Positions 6,405-12,964 of a stretch of DNA of 14,868 nt are shown here, piece after piece. The stretch lies in NCBI GenBank assembly GCA_045580835.1, contig JAZNOM010000096.1, forward strand, positions 1 to 14,868, read 5' to 3'. The stretch is from UMGS902 sp045580835 (lineage in GTDB: Bacteria > Bacillota > Clostridia > Oscillospirales > CAG-272). Made by a program: the position numbers and the translations under genes. The first letter of the stretch is position 1, and every line of letters starts with the position of its first letter. The notes below the pieces were generated by a model. That model worked only from the letters and a program-made list of their open reading frames with translations. It made no database searches and was not told the origin of the DNA.

Positions 6405-8417
6405 ATGAACAAAAATTTAAAGGTGATTATCGGATATGTTTTGGTAATTGCCGTAATTCTGTATCTCGGTTCCACCATGCTTGGCATCGGTCAGGATGAA
6501 AAGGACCCCGTATACAGCGACATTATAAGCCGTTTTGAAAACGGCGAGGTTGAAAAATTTAAGATTTCGCCTAACAATGAGCTTACCGTAACCCTCAAAG
6601 AAAAAATTGAGGGAACGGATAAAAATAAAGAGATTTACTATCTGCTCCGCGATGCAGGCTTCTTCATGGAGAATGTCGAGGAGTACATCGACGGTATGGA
6701 ATACGATATCCCCGGCGCAAAGAACTCCGTGTGGATTACGTTCCTGCCCTATATAATAATGATAGTTGTTTCCGTATTCCTTTGGCTTTACATCCTGCGC
6801 CAGATGAACGGTCAGGGCGGCAAGATGGGCAACTTCGGCAGAGCAAGAGTAAAGCTTGGTTCGGATGAGAAAAAGCGTGTTACCTTTAACGATGTCGCAG
6901 GTGCTGACGAGGAAAAGGAAGAACTTGCAGAAATCGTTGAGTTCCTCAAAAACCCCAAGGAGTTTGAAAAACTCGGCGCAAAGATTCCGCACGGCGTGCT
7001 TTTGATGGGCCCTCCCGGTACGGGTAAAACTCTGCTTGCAAAGGCGGTTGCAGGTGAAGCAAACGTGCCTTTTTACTCGATTTCAGGCTCCGACTTTGTA
7101 GAAATGTATGTCGGCGTCGGTGCATCGCGTGTGCGTGACCTCTTTGAAACCGCGCGCCGTCATCCCGCTTCAATCGTGTTTATTGACGAAATTGACGCGG
7201 TAGGCCGTCAGAGAGGTACGGGCCTTGGCGGCGGACACGACGAGAGAGAGCAGACGCACAACCAGCTCCTCGTTGAGATGGACGGCTTTGGCAACGGTAC
7301 GGGTATCATCGTTATCGCGGCTACTAACCGCGCAGACATCCTTGACCCCGCACTTCTTCGTCCCGGACGTTTTGACCGTCAGATTACAGTTAACTATCCC
7401 GACCTTCGCGGACGCGAGGCTATCCTTAATGTTCATGCGAGAAACAAGCCCTTTGAGAGCGACGTTGATTTTGCTACCATTGCAAAGACTACGGTTGGCT
7501 TTACCGGTGCAGACCTTGCAAACCTGCTTAACGAGGCAGCTTTGCTTGCGGCTCGCCGCAAAAAGAGCCTTATCGGTATGAACGATATTGAGGATGCTAT
7601 GATGAAGGTTCTCATGGGACCGCAGAAACGCAGCAAGCGTATTCTTGATAAGGATAAAAAGATTACCGCTTATCACGAAGCAGGTCATGCAATTGCTTCT
7701 AAAATCGTTTGTCCCAACGAAAGCGTGCATCAGATTTCTATTATCCCTGCAGGACGTGCGGCAGGTGTTACCGTTACGCTTCCAAAGGAGGACTACACCC
7801 ACCTTACAAAGAACGAGATGGAAGCGCGCATCGTTATGTTGCTTGGCGGTCGCTGTGCAGAAGCACTTATCATGGGCGATGTTTCGACAGGCGCGTCAAA
7901 CGATATTGAGCGCGCAACATCAATCGCACGCGATATGGTTACTCGCTACGGTATGAGCGACATTCTCGGCCCCGTAGTTTACGGCAACGACCAGCAGAGC
8001 GTGTTCCTCGGCAGAGATTTCTCTTCTTCGCAGAGTTACTCCGACAAGACCGCATCGGATATTGATGCTGAAATTCAGAGAATTGTCAAGAGTGCGTATG
8101 CAAGAGTTGAAAAGATTTTGAACGAGCATATGGATAAGCTTCATTTCATTGCAGGCTTCCTCTTTAAAAACGAGGTTATGGAAGAGGATCAGTTTGAGGC
8201 TGCAATGGAGGCTGAAAACCCCGACATGGAGGCTATTGAGGCACTTAAGAGCGAAAAGGCAAAGCGCTCCGAAATGGAGAACGCCGAGGCTAAACGCCGC
8301 CGTGAGGCCGAAGAGGAGGAACGCCGCAAGAAGGCAGAAACCGAAGCAGCAATTAAAATAGATAATATTGCTCCGGAAGGCTATTCCGACGACAATCCCC
8401 CAAAACCTAAAGATTAA
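6405..8417 (+). CDS. ftsH: ATP-dependent zinc metalloprotease FtsH
   Basis: Membrane-anchored AAA+ protease that extracts and degrades misassembled membrane proteins and some regulators. It has 670 residues. The first membrane segment is about 5-26, a short outside domain follows (about 27-106), and the second segment is about 107-131. The AAA domain has Walker A GPPGTGKT (202-209), Walker B VFIDEID (258-264) and the second region of homology ATNRADILDPALLRPGRFD (306-324). The peptidase domain has the zinc motif HEAGH (424-428) and the third-ligand segment GASNDIERAT (496-505, Asp500). The tail after about 612 is rich in Glu, Lys and Arg and ends in a proline-containing stretch, longer and more charged than a minimal FtsH. 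GGAAAGG lies 11 nt before the ATG, a rather long gap. The gene ends 3 nt before a strong terminator and closes the housekeeping string. Confidence 0.97.
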   Translation: MNKNLKVIIGYVLVIAVILYLGSTMLGIGQDEKDPVYSDIISRFENGEVEKFKISPNNELTVTLKEKIEGTDKNKEIYYLLRDAGFFMENVEEYIDGMEYDIPGAKNSVWITFLPYIIMIVVSVFLWLYILRQMNGQGGKMGNFGRARVKLGSDEKKRVTFNDVAGADEEKEELAEIVEFLKNPKEFEKLGAKIPHGVLLMGPPGTGKTLLAKAVAGEANVPFYSISGSDFVEMYVGVGASRVRDLFETARRHPASIVFIDEIDAVGRQRGTGLGGGHDEREQTHNQLLVEMDGFGNGTGIIVIAATNRADILDPALLRPGRFDRQITVNYPDLRGREAILNVHARNKPFESDVDFATIAKTTVGFTGADLANLLNEAALLAARRKKSLIGMNDIEDAMMKVLMGPQKRSKRILDKDKKITAYHEAGHAIASKIVCPNESVHQISIIPAGRAAGVTVTLPKEDYTHLTKNEMEARIVMLLGGRCAEALIMGDVSTGASNDIERATSIARDMVTRYGMSDILGPVVYGNDQQSVFLGRDFSSSQSYSDKTASDIDAEIQRIVKSAYARVEKILNEHMDKLHFIAGFLFKNEVMEEDQFEAAMEAENPDMEAIEALKSEKAKRSEMENAEAKRRREAEEEERRKKAETEAAIKIDNIAPEGYSDDNPPKPKD

Positions 8418-8420
8418 ATA

Positions 8421-8452
8421 AAAACGAGGTAGTATTATTACTGCCTCGTTTT
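8421..8452 (+). terminator. Intrinsic terminator after ftsH
   Basis: A 14-bp stem (8421-8434 with 8439-8452, AAAACGAGGTAGTA against TACTGCCTCGTTTT with one G-T pair) encloses a 4-nt loop. The A-run and T-run at its base make it possibly bidirectional. It separates ftsH from the GH31 promoter, which starts 9 nt later. Confidence 0.9.
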
Positions 8453-8460
8453 AATTTATA

Positions 8461-8489
8461 TTGACACATTTGTTTTAAAAGTGTATTCT
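8461..8489 (+). promoter_or_regulatory. Promoter for the GH31 gene with an imperfect inverted repeat in the spacer
   Basis: TTGACA (8461-8466), a 17-nt spacer and TATTCT (8484-8489, 4/6 match). Within it, ACACATTT (8464-8471) and AAAAGTGT (8477-8484) form an imperfect inverted repeat (7 of 8 positions) spanning from the -35 to the -10 box, a plausible repressor site. The ribosome site GGAGG follows at 8511-8515. Confidence 0.65.
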
Positions 8490-8520
8490 AAAGGCGAGAA
8501 AACTCTTTTTGGAGGTTACA

Positions 8521-10872
8521 ATGTCTATTTACAATCTATCAATGTTTGATATAAACCCCAAGGCGGATGAACGCTTTGTGATAAAAGGCGAAAACTACCG
8601 TATAACCGTGCTTACAGAGCAACTTTTGCGCCTTGAATACAGTGCTGACGGTGTTTTTGAGGACAGAGCGACACGCTTTGCCTTCAACCGCGCTTTTGAC
8701 ACTCCCGCATTTGAAACATACCGCGATGACGGGCTTTTGCATATTGTTACAAAGCACCTGCATCTTCGCTATGATGAAAAGGAATTTTCGGAATTTGGGC
8801 TTCAGATTTTTGTTGACGGTACCGGCGATTGGCGCTTTGGCGCAAAATGTGTGACGCTCGGAGGAACTGTTCGCACTCTTGACCAGGTGAACGGTGCATG
8901 TCCGCTTGGCGACGGACTTGTTTCACGCCGCGGATTTGCAACATTTGACGATAGCAAGACTATTGCGATAGGTGCTGACGGCTGGCCCGTTCCGGTTGCA
9001 AACGAGCGTATTGACCTCTATTTCTTCGGCTATGGCAGCGAATATGAGAAGTGCATCAAGGACTTCTATAGACTCTCTGCCCCCGTACCGCTGCTTCCGC
9101 GTTATGCGCTTGGAAACTGGTGGAGCCGCTACTATAAGTACACTCAAAAAGAGTATCTTGAACTTATGGACACCTTTAAAGCAAAGGATATTCCGCTTTC
9201 GGTGGCTGTAATTGACATGGATTGGCACATCACCAAAACTCCCGATGCGGTAAAATATGGCTCGGGTTGGACGGGATATACTTGGAACAAAGAACTGTTC
9301 CCCTCGCCGCAGGAATTCTTAAATGAATTGCACGCGCGCGGACTTCATACAACGCTCAATCTCCATCCGCGCGACGGCGTTCGTGCCTTTGAGGACTCGT
9401 ATGCGGCGTTTTGCAAGCGACTTGGCAGGAAGGCAGACGGTAAGCAGATTGAGTTTGACGCATCAAGCCGAGAATTTTTGGAAGGGTATTTTGACACTGT
9501 TCTTAATCCGCTTGAAGACGAAGGCGTTGACTTTTGGTGGATTGACTGGCAGCAAAAGGGCGGCACGCGCATTGAGGGGTATGACGTGCTTTGGATGCTG
9601 AATCACTGCCACTATACCGACTCAACTCGCCGCGGCGAGCGCGGACTTTTGTTTTCGCGATTTGCCGAGATAGGCTCACATCGCTATCCCGTTGGATTTT
9701 CGGGTGATACCCATGTAACATGGGAAAGTCTTGATTTTCAGCCGTATTTCACTGCAACTGCGGCAAATGTGGGCTACTCATGGTGGAGCCACGATATCGG
9801 CGGTCACATGGGCGGCTATCACAACCATGAGTTGCAAACGCGCTGGGTGCAGTTCGGTGTGTTCTCACCGATTATGCGACTTCATTCAACCTGCAACGTG
9901 TTCAATTCCAAGGAACCGTGGAAGTACGGCGAGTGTGAGGGGGTCATCTCCGATTTTCTCCGCTTGCGCCATCGCCTTGTGCCTTACACATACACAATGA
10001 TGTACCGTGGAACAGAAGAGGGAATACCCATGGTAAGACCTATGTACCACGTGCATCCCAAGGCAGGTAATGCGTATTCCGTTAAGAATCAGTATTACTT
10101 CGGTGACCTTATCGTTGCACCGATAACTTCGCCCAGCGACAAGGAAAGTTCTCTTGCCAAAGTGACGGCTTGGCTGCCCGGCGGCACATATATAGACTTC
10201 TTTAACGGAAGAATATATAGCGGAGACCGAAGAATTGAAATTTATCGCGATATAAATACTATGCCGGTATTTGCAAAAGCCGGCTCGATAGTTGTGCTTG
10301 ATGCGACTGCCGGCAAAAACGCTACCGAAAATCCTTCAGCTTTAGAGCTTTGCGTTTTTGGCGGAGATAACGGCGAGTTTACATTGGTTGAGGATGACGG
10401 CAAATACAATGTTGCAAGAACGAAATTTTCGTTTGATTACGGCAAGGAGTCAACACTCTGCTTTACTCCTGCGTCCTGCGATGATACTACTGTGGCACGT
10501 GATTACCGAGTTAAGTTTATAGCCTTTGCAAAGCCCGAAAAGGTAACGCAAACCGTAAACGGAGTCACTGTTCAACTGCCGTTTGAGTATGACGAGCTTC
10601 GCCGTACCGTGACGGTATTTGTTGGTACGGTAAATGCAGGTGACAAAGTGACAGTAACCGTTGTCGGTGACGGTAAGCTTCCCGAAAATGAAATAAATAA
10701 TACGGTGTTTGAACTTCTTGCAAAAGCGCAGTGCCGCTATGAAGAAAAGAACATGCTTTACACGCTTGCTACGAAGAATGTTTCGCTCGGTGCAAAGATA
10801 GCAGACATAATTTCACGCGGAGCAAACCACTGTTTAACCGGCGCAATTATTGAACTGTTGAGCGCGTTCTGA
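8521..10872 (+). CDS. Glycoside hydrolase family 31 enzyme (alpha-glucosidase/alpha-xylosidase-like)
   Basis: Retaining alpha-glycosidase that probably trims alpha-linked sugars from imported oligosaccharides. There is no signal peptide, so it should act in the cytoplasm. Of 783 residues, the N-terminal beta-sandwich is about 1-180 and the (beta/alpha)8 barrel begins with YALGNWWSRYYKYT (195-208). The likely nucleophile is Asp342 in DFWWIDWQQ (337-345) and the acid/base Asp396 in GFSGDTHVTWESL (392-404). HDIGGHMGGYHN (424-435) and RWVQFGVFSPIMRLHS (441-456) are GH31 blocks. Beta-rich C-terminal domains fill about 540-720, and a short helical tail of unknown role closes the protein. The WIDWQQ form differs from the WxDMNE of classic alpha-glucosidases, so the substrate is open. 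An upstream in-frame TTG at 8509 is rejected because GGAGG at 8511-8515 serves the ATG at 8521. An AraC-type regulator follows, which suggests a sugar-induced unit. Confidence 0.9.
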   Translation: MSIYNLSMFDINPKADERFVIKGENYRITVLTEQLLRLEYSADGVFEDRATRFAFNRAFDTPAFETYRDDGLLHIVTKHLHLRYDEKEFSEFGLQIFVDGTGDWRFGAKCVTLGGTVRTLDQVNGACPLGDGLVSRRGFATFDDSKTIAIGADGWPVPVANERIDLYFFGYGSEYEKCIKDFYRLSAPVPLLPRYALGNWWSRYYKYTQKEYLELMDTFKAKDIPLSVAVIDMDWHITKTPDAVKYGSGWTGYTWNKELFPSPQEFLNELHARGLHTTLNLHPRDGVRAFEDSYAAFCKRLGRKADGKQIEFDASSREFLEGYFDTVLNPLEDEGVDFWWIDWQQKGGTRIEGYDVLWMLNHCHYTDSTRRGERGLLFSRFAEIGSHRYPVGFSGDTHVTWESLDFQPYFTATAANVGYSWWSHDIGGHMGGYHNHELQTRWVQFGVFSPIMRLHSTCNVFNSKEPWKYGECEGVISDFLRLRHRLVPYTYTMMYRGTEEGIPMVRPMYHVHPKAGNAYSVKNQYYFGDLIVAPITSPSDKESSLAKVTAWLPGGTYIDFFNGRIYSGDRRIEIYRDINTMPVFAKAGSIVVLDATAGKNATENPSALELCVFGGDNGEFTLVEDDGKYNVARTKFSFDYGKESTLCFTPASCDDTTVARDYRVKFIAFAKPEKVTQTVNGVTVQLPFEYDELRRTVTVFVGTVNAGDKVTVTVVGDGKLPENEINNTVFELLAKAQCRYEEKNMLYTLATKNVSLGAKIADIISRGANHCLTGAIIELLSAF

Positions 10873-10934
10873 CGAGGTGAAAATATAGTTTTTATACTTT
10901 TTGTTGCTAAAATATTACATGTTAAAACTTTGTA

Positions 10935-10963
10935 TTGACAAATCGTGTCATAAGTTTTATAAT
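10935..10963 (+). promoter_or_regulatory. Perfect consensus promoter for the araC-family gene with palindrome over the -35 box
   Basis: TTGACA (10935-10940), 17 nt, TATAAT (10958-10963): both hexamers and the spacer match the sigma-A consensus exactly. TGACA-N5-TGTCA (10936-10950) is a perfect 5-bp inverted repeat covering the -35 box and the next 10 nt, where a bound protein would block RNA polymerase. No convincing terminator lies between the GH31 stop and this promoter. There is only an AT-only imperfect hairpin around 10880-10905, so GH31 transcripts may read through into this gene. Confidence 0.85.
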
Positions 10964-10996
10964 GAAATTGATGTACAAAAAGTGTAGGTGATTGTT

Positions 10997-11857
10997 TTGT
11001 CAAGGATAGTACACGGCATTGTGAATTTCACATATCGCGCAGGTGCAGATTACGGCAAAAACAGCGTTTTCTTCGTTGAAAGTATGGGAGAAAGCTTTCC
11101 CTGCGCCGAGTATCTTGTTGAGAGAACTCGTGTAAAGAACGATACAAAAAGTATATATGTATTTGAGTATGTCATCGGCGGAAAAGGGCATATTGAGTGC
11201 GACGGAAAGAAGTATACCGTCGGGAAAGGCGATTTCTATTTTTTGAACAGACTTCACTCGCACCTCTATTACTCCGACCGCGAGGACCCATACGGTAAAA
11301 TATGGATAAACGCCGGAGGCAGATTGCTTGACGGTGTTGTCAATGCGTACGGACTTACCGAGGGAGTTATCGTTGTACCCCAGTCGCAAACAGAGAAATA
11401 TTTTATCCGTTTGCGCGAGTTGCTATCTCGTGCATATGTTGACAATTCGGATGATATTATGACCGAGTGTGCCAAGGTTATGTGCGAAATGATTATCACC
11501 GCTGCGACCGAGTATCGCAAGGTGCAGCGCGCAACAGTAAGTACCGCAGAGCGCATCAAGGATTATATAGATTCCGGACTTTCATATAATGTTACGCTTG
11601 ACGATATTGCACAGCATTTTTATCTCAATAAGTCTTACATAATCAGCATTTTCAGCGACAAATACGGATATACTCCGAAGCAGTACATTCTGCAACGCAA
11701 GATGCAGGCGGCATGCTCAATGCTTGAGGAAAATCTCTATAGCATCGCCGAGATTGCCGATGTTCTCAATTTCTCCAGTTCACAGCATTTTTCATCGTCT
11801 TTTAAAAAGAAACTCGGTATTTCGCCCGATGAGTACAGACACCGGAAAAAGAGTTAG
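10997..11857 (+). CDS. AraC/XylS-family transcriptional regulator
   Basis: DNA-binding regulator with an N-terminal cupin-like sensor domain (about 20-110, including KSIYVFEYVIGGKGHIECDG, 51-70) and a C-terminal double helix-turn-helix (about 185-286). The first recognition unit is LDDIAQHFYLNKSYIISIF (201-219). The second carries the family signature SIAEIADVLNFSSSQHFSSS (249-268), followed by LGISPDEYR. The preferred start is TTG at 10997, because AGGTG (10986-10990) lies 6 nt before it. The GTG at 10988 would add 3 residues and has no ribosome site. The neighbouring GH31 gene, in the same direction, suggests that it responds to a sugar released by or fed to that enzyme. Its ligand and whether it activates or represses are not visible. 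Confidence 0.92.
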   Translation: MSRIVHGIVNFTYRAGADYGKNSVFFVESMGESFPCAEYLVERTRVKNDTKSIYVFEYVIGGKGHIECDGKKYTVGKGDFYFLNRLHSHLYYSDREDPYGKIWINAGGRLLDGVVNAYGLTEGVIVVPQSQTEKYFIRLRELLSRAYVDNSDDIMTECAKVMCEMIITAATEYRKVQRATVSTAERIKDYIDSGLSYNVTLDDIAQHFYLNKSYIISIFSDKYGYTPKQYILQRKMQAACSMLEENLYSIAEIADVLNFSSSQHFSSSFKKKLGISPDEYRHRKKS

Positions 11858-11861
11858 TATT

Positions 11862-11900
11862 AAAACAGATGCGTAATTTTTTCGCATCTGTTTTTTTTTT
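11862..11900 (+). terminator. Intrinsic terminator after the araC-family gene
   Basis: A perfect 12-bp stem AAAACAGATGCG (11862-11873) / CGCATCTGTTTT (11883-11894) with a 9-nt loop is followed by an unbroken T-run to 11900. It begins 5 nt after the stop codon and is the clearest terminator in the window. Confidence 0.95.
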
Positions 11901-11914
11901 TATTTAAATTTTTG

Positions 11915-11943
11915 TTGACATTTGAATTTGTAACGCATATAAT
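11915..11943 (+). promoter_or_regulatory. Perfect consensus promoter for the surface-protein pair
   Basis: TTGACA (11915-11920), 17 nt, TATAAT (11938-11943), identical in hexamers and spacing to the promoter at 10935. It sits just after the terminator T-run, so the downstream genes are an independent unit. High constitutive expression is expected unless repressed. The leader to the TTG start is about 50 nt and AT-rich. Confidence 0.88.
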
Positions 11944-12000
11944 GTATATGTATATTATTATGCCATTATTGTCTAATGCTGTAATGTGCAGGAGGAAAAA

Positions 12001-12933
12001 TTGATTCATAGCGATGAGATTAAGCCTGCTGAAAAGCAAAAGCGGCATACCGTCCGTAATGTGATTCTAATTATACTTGCGGTGCTGATTCTGGCAGGAG
12101 GGATTCTTGCCTTTGCTTTTCGCAGATACATAAATATTCTTGCTTCGGGTGTATCAAAATCCGAGGAGCAGATTCATTCGATGCAGGCGGAAAACGATAA
12201 AAAAACGCAGGATATTTTAAACGAGCTTGTCGTAGTTACCATGCGTGACCTTACCGAAGAAGAAAGGCAGATGCTTGCAAGCGGCGAACTCACTCCCGAG
12301 CAAGCGTTGATACTTATAAAAGGCGGAACCCTTGAAAGTGTCGAAACAACGGTAACCGAGACTGTTACGACGGCTCCCGTAGAAATCGTTACTACCGAGA
12401 CTGTTGAAGTTGCCGTGACCGTGGCTGTTACTGCACCCGAGAAACCGGAAGAGGTTACTACTCAAAAGCCTGCGGTTACAACCACACAAACCACAACAGC
12501 GCAAACCACAACAGCGCAAACCACGTCTGCAACCACGGCGCAAACTACCGCAAAGCCTATTGAAAACGAAGCGGCGCTTCGCGCACGTATTGAGGAGATA
12601 ATTGCAGAGATTTATTTGCTTCGTGCAGAGTATCTCAATGCTATAGACAAGACGATTTATGAGGCAAAGCTTGAGTATATGGCGATGCCAAAGGAAAAGC
12701 ATACCCTTCAAGGCAAGATGCAGTTCGTTACAAATACTCTTGTGCCAAGAGGGAACGCGCTTGAAGCAGAGTGCGATGCCAGAATTAACGCTCTTCTTGT
12801 CGAACTTGAGGGCATTCTTAATAAACTCGGCGAAAGCACTGCAATTATAGACGAGATTAAAAAGGTATATAGCGAACAAAAGGATTTGAAGCTCACCGAG
12901 CTTACAAATGAGTATTCTTCGAAACTAAAATAA
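12001..12933 (+). CDS. Single-pass membrane protein with Thr-rich linker and charged helical C-terminal domain, unknown function
   Basis: Not recognised as a named family. The start is TTG at 12001 with AGGAGG (11990-11995) 5 nt upstream. A GTG at 11986 overlaps that ribosome site and is rejected. The 310 residues divide into a basic cytoplasmic N-terminus (1-19), a membrane helix (about 20-40, VILIILAVLILAGGILAFAF), a charged segment (50-105), a threonine-rich low-complexity linker (about 108-184, with QTTTA repeats) and a C-terminal region (190-305) rich in Glu, Lys, Leu and Ile, suggestive of a coiled coil. By the positive-inside rule the C-terminal part faces outside. The linker would span the cell wall, as in many Gram-positive surface proteins. 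There is no LPXTG. The SLH protein follows after 31 nt without a terminator, so the two are probably co-transcribed and may act together. Confidence 0.8.
   Translation: MIHSDEIKPAEKQKRHTVRNVILIILAVLILAGGILAFAFRRYINILASGVSKSEEQIHSMQAENDKKTQDILNELVVVTMRDLTEEERQMLASGELTPEQALILIKGGTLESVETTVTETVTTAPVEIVTTETVEVAVTVAVTAPEKPEEVTTQKPAVTTTQTTTAQTTTAQTTSATTAQTTAKPIENEAALRARIEEIIAEIYLLRAEYLNAIDKTIYEAKLEYMAMPKEKHTLQGKMQFVTNTLVPRGNALEAECDARINALLVELEGILNKLGESTAIIDEIKKVYSEQKDLKLTELTNEYSSKLK
12487..12531 (+). repeat. 15-bp tandem repeat coding for QTTTA-type units
   Basis: CAAACCACAACAGCG occurs twice in direct tandem (12487-12501 and 12502-12516), followed by a degenerate third unit (12517-12531). It lies inside the Thr-rich linker and, being a multiple of three, can change copy number without breaking the frame. 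Confidence 0.8.
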
Positions 12934-12964
12934 AAATTAATATACAGAAAAGGAAAAACGAATT

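Noticed and set aside
8509..8520. Upstream TTG start for the GH31 gene
   Set aside because: It overlaps the GGAGG ribosome site that serves the ATG at 8521 and has no site of its own.
10873..10934. Possible terminator between the GH31 gene and the araC-family promoter
   Set aside because: Only AT-only imperfect pairings around a TATA/TATA core are seen, with no GC-containing stem, so I do not call one.
11986..12000. Upstream GTG start for the Thr-rich membrane protein
   Set aside because: The AGGAGG at 11990-11995 lies inside this extension and is ideally placed for the TTG at 12001.
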